From: Paracoccaceae bacterium
GTDB taxonomy: Bacteria > Pseudomonadota > Alphaproteobacteria > Rhodobacterales > Rhodobacteraceae
DNA: 32,542 nucleotides
Reading direction: 5' to 3'
Assembly: GCA_020628545.1 (NCBI GenBank)
Contig: JAHDEX010000006.1
Location: 1-32,542, forward strand
Of the stretch, positions 16,784 through 23,609 are shown piece after piece. The notes beneath the pieces are model-generated. The model saw nothing but the letters and a program-made list of their open reading frames with translations, ran no database searches and was not told the DNA's origin. A program made the translations under genes and the position numbers. How positions within the stretch are numbered: position 1 is the first letter of the stretch; each line of letters begins with the position of its first letter.

Positions 16784-17842
16784 CTATCCCCGCGACTTGC
16801 GGATTACCGTCGGCAAGCCCAGCAGCTTGGAAAACGAAAAACCGGTGCCCCCGTTTTCCGCGGCAGTATCGCGACGCCGAATTGTCAAAGGCAAGAACAT
16901 GTTAGCCATCCGCGCGTGAGGCGGAAAGGCAGATCCTGTGAAGGGTTTGCGACGACTGATAAGAGGCAACGGAAAATTCGCCATGCGGGCGTGGCGTCCG
17001 ACGATCGATTTGGTGTAAGGTTTTCGGTCGCTGAGCAATGAAATGGGAAAGTTCGCCATGTGCGGACCGCCCGGGATCAACGCGTTTTTGCCGGTTTCGC
17101 CATTGATCAATAAGGGGAACGGGACTGTCGCCATGCGGCCGTGACGCGGAATGATCGAACGATTGAATGGTTTCCGGCGCGAGATCAGCGGGATCGGGAA
17201 GTTCGCCATGCGCGCGTGGGGCGCGAATATCGATCCGGTGAATGGTTTTCTCCGGCTGATCAGCGGAATCGGAAAATTGGCCATACGGGCATGACGCGGA
17301 AAGATAGAGCCGGTGTAGGGCTTGCGGCGATCAATAAGCGGTATTGGGAAATTCGCCATGTGCGCGTGTCGTGGGAACCAAGTCTCGGTAAATGGCTTGC
17401 GGCGGCTGATTAAGGGGATGGGCCAGTCAGCCATATGAAAATTTGTCTGTCCCGGGCGGTGGCGCTTGAGAAAAACATGAGGATGGTCTGACAGGATCGA
17501 GACACCCAGCTTGGGAGGGTCCTTGACCGTGACTTCTTCTTGCAAGTCGCCCATATCGACTGCACCGAAAGCCGCTGTCACGTCCCGGGTGATCTGGGCG
17601 ACGCGCAAAGGTTTGTAACCAGCATGGACGAGCATCACCGCACCGCCGCTCGACATCTTCGCCTCATAGGCCTTTGCGGTTTCGGGCGCGACATGGTTCG
17701 CGTCAAGGTTCGTTGCGAGGCCGTCGGCGCTGTCGTAGACATCTATGATGCGAGGCGAGAAACGGTTGAACTGGATCAGTTCTTCCCGCGCTTTGATGGC
17801 CTGCTCTGCTTTGTCGAAGTAGCGCGTGATGATCTGGGTCAT
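16784..17842 (-). CDS. Unrecognised 25-residue-repeat protein, fourth gene of the puc operon
   Basis: I do not recognise this 352-residue protein. Residues 1-105 look like a small alpha/beta domain (ITRYFDKAEQAIKAREELI, then GGAVMLVHAGYKPLRVAQI) faintly like the YflT/GS17M stress-protein fold. From residue 136 there are seven 25-residue repeats and a partial eighth, consensus [RH]MANFPIPLISRRKPF plus TGSIFPRHA. Unit 5 is degenerate (RMATVPFPLLINGETGKNAL). No signal peptide or membrane helix is seen, and the repeats are very basic. The ATG overlaps the pucC stop by 4 nt (ATGA) and has a GGAGG site inside pucC, so it is translated with the LH2 genes. This is the place occupied by pucDE in R. 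capsulatus, but the sequence is unrelated to PucE as far as I can tell. A role in LH2 assembly or membrane organisation is inferred from position only. Confidence 0.85.
   Translation of the reverse strand: MTQIITRYFDKAEQAIKAREELIQFNRFSPRIIDVYDSADGLATNLDANHVAPETAKAYEAKMSSGGAVMLVHAGYKPLRVAQITRDVTAAFGAVDMGDLQEEVTVKDPPKLGVSILSDHPHVFLKRHRPGQTNFHMADWPIPLISRRKPFTETWFPRHAHMANFPIPLIDRRKPYTGSIFPRHARMANFPIPLISRRKPFTGSIFAPHARMANFPIPLISRRKPFNRSIIPRHGRMATVPFPLLINGETGKNALIPGGPHMANFPISLLSDRKPYTKSIVGRHARMANFPLPLISRRKPFTGSAFPPHARMANMFLPLTIRRRDTAAENGGTGFSFSKLLGLPTVIRKSRG
16913..17437 (-). repeat. Seven tandem 75-bp coding repeats
   Basis: Seven consecutive 75-bp units encode the 25-residue repeats of the puc-linked protein, with a partial eighth towards the stop codon. 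The units differ at synonymous sites: the MANFPI core is ATGGCCAATTTTCCGATT in one unit, ATGGCGAACTTCCCGATC in another and ATGGCGAATTTCCCAATA in a third. The peptide is therefore conserved better than the DNA, which points to protein-level selection rather than recent duplication. Confidence 0.9.
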
Positions 17843-19278
17843 GACACCTCCACTGAATGGGTTTGCGACACGGATTTGGGTGCGGCATCGCGCCGACGAT
17901 CCCGGTTGGCAACCAATGAAGTTGCCATGATCACTGCCGCGACCAGGAAAAGCATCTCGATCCCGAAGACGACATTGTAGGGCGTTTGCATGTGAAGTCC
18001 CGCATCACCTGGGAATGCGACCAATACATCTCTGACCAGACCCGCAAGCAGAACACCAAGTCCTGCACAAGTAGCCTGAACTGCGCCCCAGGCACCTAAA
18101 GACAGTCCAACGCGACCTTCAGGCGCCGCTCGGATCGTGGCAGTCAGGGTCGCGTGCCCAAAAAGCCCGGCACCCAGTCCAACAGCCAATATCCCAAAAA
18201 CGAAGAGCGGCGCGCCGATCATCAGCGACGAGAGGATGATGGCAAGGAAGCCAGGAACGCCTATGAGGGCGCCATACGCCGCCAGGGTGATAGGGTCGCG
18301 TCCGTTTCCGAGCGTGCGAGAGGCGATGCCAAATCCGAGAAGCGTTCCTGTTGCAAGGATTGCGGTGAGAAGCGTGGTCTGAGCAACAGAAAAGCCAAGT
18401 GCCTGACCGCCATAAGGTTCCAGCAGGACATCAGCCATACCAAAGCCAAATGTACCAAATCCAATCAAGACGAGAAGCAAACTCATTCCAGGCGTTTGAG
18501 TCAAACACGTCCACGCCGCGGCAAATGTCTCGTGGCGGGCAAGCGCCATTTGTTGCGCACGGTTTCTGTCGCGTGCTTCCTGCTTCCAAAGGGCAAAGAG
18601 GTTCAGCGCGACTGTCACAACGGCAGAGCCTTGTATCACTTGTATGAGGCGACCGGGCGTGTAGTTGCTGAGAAGTGCGCCATAGATGACCGCGCTCAAC
18701 GCCATGCCGACCAGAAGCATTACATACATTAGGCCAACCACTTTCGGGTGATCCTCGTCTTTCACAAGGTCCGCGGCGAGAGCGAGGCCGACCGTTTGCA
18801 CCATATGCACTCCAGCGCCGACAAGCAGAAACGAAAGCGCCGCCGCCGAAAGGCCGATCCACCGCGGTGCGTCAATCGCTTCGCCATATCCAGACAGAAC
18901 CAACAGCGCGAATGGCATAATCGCGAACCCACCAAACTGATAGAGCGTGCCCTTCCAGATGTATGGCGCACGTCGCAGACCAAGTGCAGAGCGGTGGGTG
19001 TCAGATTTGAAGCCGATCAAGGTGCGAAACGGGGCGAATAACAGCGGTAGCGCAAGCATTCCGGAAACGAGCGTTGCAGGCACCGCAAGTTCTACAATCA
19101 TGACGCGGTTCAGCGTGCCGACAAGAACGACAAGCGCCATACCGACTGTGACCTGAAATAGGGACAATCTGAGAAGACGCGACAATGGCACTTCATCTGT
19201 GGCGACATCGGCAAATGGCAGATATCTTGGTCCCAAAGTCACCAGACGTCGCAGAGCCATGTCACGCAGATTGATCAT
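17839..19278 (-). CDS. pucC: LH2 assembly protein PucC (LhaA/BCD family)
   Basis: Membrane protein of 479 residues with about twelve helices, of the major-facilitator-related PucC/LhaA/Bch2 family needed to assemble or stabilise light-harvesting complexes. Characteristic pieces are LLRLSLFQVTVGMALVVLVGTLNRVMIVEL near the start, the loop FRTLIGFKSDTHRSALGLRRAPYIWKGTLYQ, and GFGTFGFGMADVLLEPYGGQALG after the middle loop. It follows pucA by 106 nt, with a stem-loop between them, and overlaps the repeat-protein gene by 4 nt. A GAGG site lies 7 nt before the ATG. LhaA, which serves LH1, is an alternative name, but location beside pucBA favours PucC. Confidence 0.93.
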   Translation of the reverse strand: MINLRDMALRRLVTLGPRYLPFADVATDEVPLSRLLRLSLFQVTVGMALVVLVGTLNRVMIVELAVPATLVSGMLALPLLFAPFRTLIGFKSDTHRSALGLRRAPYIWKGTLYQFGGFAIMPFALLVLSGYGEAIDAPRWIGLSAAALSFLLVGAGVHMVQTVGLALAADLVKDEDHPKVVGLMYVMLLVGMALSAVIYGALLSNYTPGRLIQVIQGSAVVTVALNLFALWKQEARDRNRAQQMALARHETFAAAWTCLTQTPGMSLLLVLIGFGTFGFGMADVLLEPYGGQALGFSVAQTTLLTAILATGTLLGFGIASRTLGNGRDPITLAAYGALIGVPGFLAIILSSLMIGAPLFVFGILAVGLGAGLFGHATLTATIRAAPEGRVGLSLGAWGAVQATCAGLGVLLAGLVRDVLVAFPGDAGLHMQTPYNVVFGIEMLFLVAAVIMATSLVANRDRRRDAAPKSVSQTHSVEVS

Positions 19279-19300
19279 TCAAATCCTCAAGGCATTGGGT

Positions 19301-19335
19301 CCCGGGGCAGCCTCGTGCAGAGGTGTGCCACCGGG
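19301..19335 (-). other. Stem-loop between pucA and pucC
   Basis: An imperfect hairpin: CCCGG-GGCA pairs with TGCCCCGGG around one bulged base, and inside it CCTC pairs with GAGG around a 5-nt loop. No U-run follows. In Rhodobacter puc operons a hairpin after pucA stabilises the short pucBA transcript and lowers pucC expression; the same use here is inferred. Confidence 0.6.
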
Positions 19336-19384
19336 GGTCTGAGGGTGTTTGGATGCACCGAGTAAACATCCATGGTCATCAGAA

Positions 19385-19738
19385 CTATTGTTCTATGATA
19401 AGTGGTGGCGCTGCAGCCGAGGCTGACGCGAGTACTTTATCCGATTGGAGGATCGCTTGGGTCACTGTCCCGTCCTGCAGGATGATGGTCACCATTTCTC
19501 CGCCCTGCGGGGTCTCTGTGACATAAGCTGCCTTGGCCGTATCCATTTCAGGGTTGAGCATCAGCGACGCCTGAGCATCTCCAGAACCGAGTTCTTGGCC
19601 AGACAGGAAATCTGCGACCCAAGATGTGTTGCTGAGGACAGCAACGTGGACTGAGAAAGACCCGACCGCCACAGCGCCAAGAAATACTGGAACGCCGACT
19701 GCTGGTGGAACGACAAGCCACATCTTTGCGTTGTTCAT
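19385..19738 (-). CDS. pucA: LH2 light-harvesting alpha subunit with long C-terminal tail
   Basis: Single-helix antenna polypeptide that binds bacteriochlorophyll a. The first 50 residues fit LH2 alpha: MNNAKMWLVV, GVPVFLGAVAVGSFSVH with the ligand H31, and LSNTSW ending in W40. At positions 44-45, where B850 antennae have Tyr-Tyr or Tyr-Trp, this protein has Phe44-Leu45, as in the LH3 (B800-820) alpha of Rhodoblastus acidophilus 7050. A normal alpha is 50-60 residues; this one is 117, with about 65 extra, partly acidic C-terminal residues (PQGGEMVTIILQDG, then KVLASASAAAPPL) expected on the periplasmic side. The R. sphaeroides Puc2A also has a long tail. An AAGGAGG site precedes the ATG, 11 nt after pucB. 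Confidence 0.9.
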   Translation of the reverse strand: MNNAKMWLVVPPAVGVPVFLGAVAVGSFSVHVAVLSNTSWVADFLSGQELGSGDAQASLMLNPEMDTAKAAYVTETPQGGEMVTIILQDGTVTQAILQSDKVLASASAAAPPLIIEQ

Positions 19739-19749
19739 GTCTTACCTCC

Positions 19750-19905
19750 TTACCCGAGCCACGGCGTCGAAATTGCGACAAGCATATGCGCAAGCAACGC
19801 AATCGCCCCGAAAACACGGGTGCCATCGATCAAATAGCTATGGACCTCTTCGGCCTCTTTCAGGGTTAAGCCAGTTGGCCAAACCTTGTTTTCATCTTCA
19901 GACAT
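19750..19905 (-). CDS. pucB: LH2 light-harvesting beta subunit
   Basis: Antenna beta polypeptide of 51 residues, MSEDENKVWPTGLTLKEAEE followed by VHSYLIDGTRVFGAIALLAH and MLVAISTPWLG. It closely resembles PucB of Rhodobacter: the KVWP-GLT start, the conserved His in EEVH, the B850 ligand His in LLAHML and the TPWLG end. The ATG was chosen for its AGGAGGAGG ribosome site and family length; the reading frame extends 25 codons further upstream without support. It is the first gene of the puc operon, with a predicted leader of about 110 nt. Confidence 0.95.
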   Translation of the reverse strand: MSEDENKVWPTGLTLKEAEEVHSYLIDGTRVFGAIALLAHMLVAISTPWLG

Positions 19906-20017
19906 CAGTGACGTCCTCCTCCTAGTTGTTCCTGAGAAGCGAGGATGACCAGTCTCGACTGCGGCCAACGCTAGCCTCACTGCATAGCGTCATTTTGACG
20001 CACCCGCAGACCGAATG

Positions 20018-20035
20018 TGTCATCAATAAATGACA
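20018..20035. promoter_or_regulatory. PpsR/CrtJ operator 1 of the puc promoter
   Basis: TGTCATCAATAAATGACA is a perfect palindromic-end match to TGTC-N10-GACA, the site of the redox and light-responsive repressor PpsR/CrtJ. It covers the predicted -10 element, so binding would block transcription of pucB in oxygen or light. Confidence 0.85.
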
Positions 20036-20054
20036 AAAGCAACTGTTGCGTCAA
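20026..20054 (-). promoter_or_regulatory. Predicted puc promoter
   Basis: On the minus strand TTGACG (20049-20054) and ATTTAT (20026-20031) are separated by 17 bp, a usable sigma-70 arrangement directing transcription to pucB. Both elements are covered by PpsR/CrtJ sites. The rest of the 305-nt gap between pucB and the OsmC gene holds no gene that I can see; it also contains the small palindrome GGAACGAAGTTCC at 20127-20139. Confidence 0.6.
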
Positions 20055-20061
20055 ATTGACA
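20044..20061. promoter_or_regulatory. PpsR/CrtJ operator 2 of the puc promoter
   Basis: TGTTGCGTCAAATTGACA matches TGT-N12-ACA and lies 26 bp from operator 1, over the predicted -35 element. Paired sites are normal for PpsR/CrtJ, which binds cooperatively. A further inverted repeat, GCGTCA-N3-TGACGC at 19987-20001, lies downstream of the promoter and resembles the core of operator 2; its binder is unknown. Confidence 0.8.
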
Positions 20062-20210
20062 CTATTGACAGGCAGGATGTCGCACTTTTCGTGTGCGCGG
20101 CCAAAGCGTTGCGAGGAAACTTACTTGGAACGAAGTTCCGATAGTCGGTCAGTCACTGCTGAACTTCCCACCTGACAGAGTGAGAATCACAGGGACATTC
20201 ATCGCCAGCA

Positions 20211-20801
20211 TCAGCCTGCGTGGTCGATCAATTCCTTGCCGTTGTGAAGCAGTCGCGACCGCCAAGGGATTGGGTTGCGCAGCGCAAAGTGAGCCATGCA
20301 TGCGTCTTCGGCTTCGATCATTAGGTCGCGGATCCGCTCCTCCGGCTCATCGCTTTCGATGATGACGTGAGTCTCGATATGCTCTGTCCGGCCTTCTGTC
20401 GTGTGCCCTAGTTGGCGCATGTTCGACAGGTTCGTTGTGAAGCCAACCTTTTGTTCGATCTTCATGGATTTGATCGCGATTTTACGCGCCGTGTAGATAT
20501 CCGTCAGATGGGTCATCAAACAGAAACCGATGCCTGCACACATGTAGGCGAGAGGCGGCGGCGCGGTGTCATCGCCCACAGGGATATCCTCGTCGCAGAA
20601 GAACTTCACCGGTGAGAATCCGGGGATGTTGACCTGAACCTTCCCAGTTTTGCGCTGCTTTTCGGTCGCCTCCGCTGTCATGACCACCTCAAAGCTGAGC
20701 GGCTCTGGTGGACGTCCCTTTTTGAAAGGTTTGGGCTCAAACTGGGTTGGCATGGGTTGGTCATCACTCAACTCGCCAACCCGATAAGTCTTCTCTGTCA
20801 T
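20211..20801 (-). CDS. OsmC-like protein
   Basis: Member of the OsmC/Ohr superfamily, thiol-dependent enzymes often acting on organic peroxides. At 196 residues it is longer than Ohr (about 140), with an N-terminal extension. The first cysteine region is PPLAYMCAGIGFCLMTHL, and the second is AEDACMAHFALRNPIP, so both reactive Cys regions are kept. The start is the ATG giving MTEKTYRV; a GTG six codons upstream is possible. It lies about 100 nt downstream of the GH13_18 gene on the same strand. The actual substrate is not known. Confidence 0.85.
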   Translation of the reverse strand: MTEKTYRVGELSDDQPMPTQFEPKPFKKGRPPEPLSFEVVMTAEATEKQRKTGKVQVNIPGFSPVKFFCDEDIPVGDDTAPPPLAYMCAGIGFCLMTHLTDIYTARKIAIKSMKIEQKVGFTTNLSNMRQLGHTTEGRTEHIETHVIIESDEPEERIRDLMIEAEDACMAHFALRNPIPWRSRLLHNGKELIDHAG

Positions 20802-20903
20802 CTCTAGTCTCGCTGTCACGGTCTGCCGCGAGTGTATCGTGCCCGTGGAGAAACACGAGCCTCGAAGATGCTATGCGGTTGTGATGCCTGGTTTACGCGA
20901 GAC

Positions 20904-22679
20904 CTAGGACTGGGCGCTATTGGTGATCCAACGACATTGGTATGGTGCCAATGTGATTTCGTGATCGTCAGTCCCAATCGCGTCGCCCGACAACAGATCA
21001 TGCCACCCCTCATCATCGATCAGATTCAGCGCAGAACGTGAAAGCGTCACCGCTTCATCACTCACATTGTGAAGCGCAAAAAGAGATTGCACCCGATCAA
21101 GGCTTTGCCTCCACACCCCAAAGACGCGCTCATCCCCGGTGTTGACGGTGAACTGGGTCGCATTCGGATGAAAGGCTAATTGCTCGCCCCGCAACTTCAA
21201 ACGGTCGGTGAGTGCTTTGAGAACCCGCGATTGCATCGTGCCTGCGTCAGAGATGTGTTCTCGCAGCGTCGGATAGTCCCAGCGATGCCGGTTGATGGCA
21301 CGGTTCATCCCGCGCTTTTCAACGCTTGCATGATCATTCGGCGTCGCAAGCATGGAATGGATGTAGAATGCGGGAATACCCTCAAGCGACATGACAATTG
21401 TCTGCGAGCAGAGGAACCGTTCAAAATGCCAATAGTCCTTACCCTTGAACGTCCGGCTCATCGCGTCGAAGTATGTACAGTTCAGCTCATAGGGCGCCTC
21501 GCCGCCATCGGGCAGCGCACGCATCGACACCAGACCGCCGATGTCTTTGATTGTCGCGATAACCTGGGCTTTCTCATCTTCAGGCAACAACCCTTCTGCA
21601 GGGCGCATCCCGATACCATCGTGACTTGCGGTGAAGTTCAGGTACGCACAGCCAAGCGGTGCCGGCGGCATGCCACGCGACCATTTCGCAAGGGTCCGCG
21701 CGTTACCAGCCATCATCGCATGCAGGATAAGCGGCGGAAGCGGAAAATTGTAGATGACATGAGCTTCATCGCGATTGCCGAAATATGACAGGTTCTCGGC
21801 CTTGGGCACGTTCGTCTCGGTGATCAGGACGACAGGCTCTTCGGCGTAGTCGCACAGCATGCGCATCAGCTTGATGATGTCGTGTGTTTGCTGAAGGTGA
21901 ATGCAGGGGGTGCCGACGATCTTCCAAAGAAACGCAACTGCGTCGAGACGGATGATTTCCACGCCATTGTCGACGTGCAAGCGAATGATACGCAAAAACT
22001 CAAGCAACACTTGGGGGTTACGGAAATCAACGTCGATCTGATCGTGGCTAAATGTGCACCAGACGTGCTTTGGCCCGTTTGATGTTTCCACCTCCTGCAG
22101 CAAGGGTGTCGTGCGCGGACGGACAACTTGGCTCAGGTCATCGTCAGGTGAGGCTTCAAAAAAGAACTGATCAAAAGGATTCTGACCCTGCCTATACGCA
22201 TTGAACCAAGCGCCCTGGCTGCTCACGTGGTTAAGCACGAGGTCAGACATCAGTTTGAACTCTGCACCAATCCGATTGATGTCAGGCCAGTCGCCAAGCT
22301 GTGGGTTCACGGCGCGAAAGTCCGATACTGCAAAGCCGTCGTCTGAGGTGTATGGAAAAAACGGCAGAACATGGACGCCGTTGACCGCGCCTTTCATATA
22401 GCAGTGCAAAAAGTCGTGCAGCAGGTCGAGAGGTTTGTGCACACCATCTTCGATCGAGTTGCCGTATGTGATCAGGAGCGCGTCGTGCTGGGACCAAAGA
22501 TGGTTCGACGGCTTGCGCGCGCGTTTCCTGCGGTGACTGCCATCCGGCCAGAAGGCCTCAATAATCTGAGACGCCAGGACATCTGCGTCCCAGTCTGGAT
22601 AAATATCTTGCAGCCGTTTTGCGATTGCGCGGCTAAGGGAAGGTGTCTTTTCGGGCATATCTTCTGATGACAGGTTCAA
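20904..22679 (-). CDS. GH13_18 glycoside phosphorylase, probable glucosylglycerate phosphorylase
   Basis: Sucrose-phosphorylase-like enzyme of 591 residues. The TIM-barrel motifs are present: HVLPFFPYTSDDGFAVSDF, nucleophile D246 in EIIRLDAVAF, acid/base E288 in LITETNVP and the third carboxylate D354 in FTASHDGIGMRP. The last 90 residues form the usual C-terminal beta domain. GH13_18 includes sucrose, sucrose-6'-phosphate, glucosylglycerol and glucosylglycerate (YcjM type) phosphorylases. The gpgS and phosphatase genes 6 kb away make glucosylglycerate the most likely substrate, giving glucose 1-phosphate and glycerate. That choice is inference; sucrose phosphorylase is the main alternative. 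Confidence 0.75.
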   Translation of the reverse strand: MNLSSEDMPEKTPSLSRAIAKRLQDIYPDWDADVLASQIIEAFWPDGSHRRKRARKPSNHLWSQHDALLITYGNSIEDGVHKPLDLLHDFLHCYMKGAVNGVHVLPFFPYTSDDGFAVSDFRAVNPQLGDWPDINRIGAEFKLMSDLVLNHVSSQGAWFNAYRQGQNPFDQFFFEASPDDDLSQVVRPRTTPLLQEVETSNGPKHVWCTFSHDQIDVDFRNPQVLLEFLRIIRLHVDNGVEIIRLDAVAFLWKIVGTPCIHLQQTHDIIKLMRMLCDYAEEPVVLITETNVPKAENLSYFGNRDEAHVIYNFPLPPLILHAMMAGNARTLAKWSRGMPPAPLGCAYLNFTASHDGIGMRPAEGLLPEDEKAQVIATIKDIGGLVSMRALPDGGEAPYELNCTYFDAMSRTFKGKDYWHFERFLCSQTIVMSLEGIPAFYIHSMLATPNDHASVEKRGMNRAINRHRWDYPTLREHISDAGTMQSRVLKALTDRLKLRGEQLAFHPNATQFTVNTGDERVFGVWRQSLDRVQSLFALHNVSDEAVTLSRSALNLIDDEGWHDLLSGDAIGTDDHEITLAPYQCRWITNSAQS

Positions 22680-22799
22680 CTTGATGTGTGCAAATCACGT
22701 TCTGGCCGATGTCCCAAGGAAAAGCCGCAGTTTGGAAGCAAATCGGCACTATTTTTGAGACAATTCGCTGGAAAAACAGGCACTCCTGCAGCGTCGGTG

Positions 22800-23576
22800 T
22801 TACGTGGACTTGCTTTTGACGTCGGCGACCAATTCGTCCGCGGCTTTTGACAGTAACGCTGTATCAAGGCCGCAGGCAACGAAGGTGAACCCCTCGTTCA
22901 AGAGTTCGGCCGCCATGTTCCGATCTGTCACAAGCGTTCCAACAGGCATGCCCATATCGCGTAGCTTGGCCGCTGTTGGGCGGATCAAATCCCAGATTTC
23001 GGGGTGCATTGGATTACCAAGATGACCCATATCCGCACCGATATCAGCGGGGCCGAAAAAAATACCGTTAACGCCATCAACCGCGGCGATATCTTCTGCC
23101 TGCTCAATCGCCGACACGGTCTCAAGCTGGATGAGAACTGTCGTTTCCTCTTCCACACGCTCAAAATAATCCGTGACCCGACCAAAGCGCGTGGCGCGCG
23201 TTGATCCTGCCACGCCGCGGTTTCCACGCGGCGGATAGCGCGTCGCAGCGACCGCTTTTTCAGCCTCCGCAACTGATTGAACCATTGGAAAGAGCAAGCC
23301 TTGCGCGCCCATATCCAAGATGCGTTTCACGACAACCGGGTCGTTCCATTCAGGGCGAACAAGCGCCGTTGTTTTGGCGCCCTCAAACGCCTGTAGCTGC
23401 CCCAGAACCGACAGATAGTTGTTGGGCGCGTGTTCCATATCGATGACGACCCAGTCGAACCCCGCGTGCGCACATATTTCCGCGCCGATGTTGCTGCCCA
23501 TGCTGATCCAAAAACCAACCTGCTTTTCGCCCGCGGCTATCGCGTGGGTAAAGGGATTACGCGGATGCTTCATCAT
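22800..23576 (-). CDS. HpcH/HpaI-family class II aldolase
   Basis: Metal-dependent aldolase of 258 residues that cleaves 2-keto-3-deoxy sugar acids or 4-hydroxy-2-oxo acids to pyruvate and an aldehyde. Family blocks are WVVIDMEHAPNN, ALVRPEWNDPVVVKRILDMGAQGLLFPMV, the conserved VLIQLETVSAIEQAEDIAAV and GIFFGPADI, which hold the metal-binding Glu and Asp and the substrate Arg. It is the last gene of a three-gene minus-strand operon, 33 nt after the FAH-family gene. A 2-keto-3-deoxy-L-rhamnonate or -fuconate type substrate fits the neighbours but is not proven. Confidence 0.88.
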   Translation of the reverse strand: MMKHPRNPFTHAIAAGEKQVGFWISMGSNIGAEICAHAGFDWVVIDMEHAPNNYLSVLGQLQAFEGAKTTALVRPEWNDPVVVKRILDMGAQGLLFPMVQSVAEAEKAVAATRYPPRGNRGVAGSTRATRFGRVTDYFERVEEETTVLIQLETVSAIEQAEDIAAVDGVNGIFFGPADIGADMGHLGNPMHPEIWDLIRPTAAKLRDMGMPVGTLVTDRNMAAELLNEGFTFVACGLDTALLSKAADELVADVKSKST

Positions 23577-23609
23577 GTCTCTCCCAGTTTCTTCGGAACG
23601 AGCCGCGGC

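Noticed and set aside
16913..17437. Seven evenly spaced 75-bp repeats that could suggest a CRISPR or other non-coding array
   Set aside because: The period is an exact multiple of three inside one long open frame, there are no unique spacers, and differences are largely synonymous, so the repeats are protein-coding.
20127..20139. Palindrome GGAACGAAGTTCC in the puc-osmC gap, possible EcfG -35 elements
   Set aside because: No CGTT lies 16-17 bp downstream of GGAAC on either strand.
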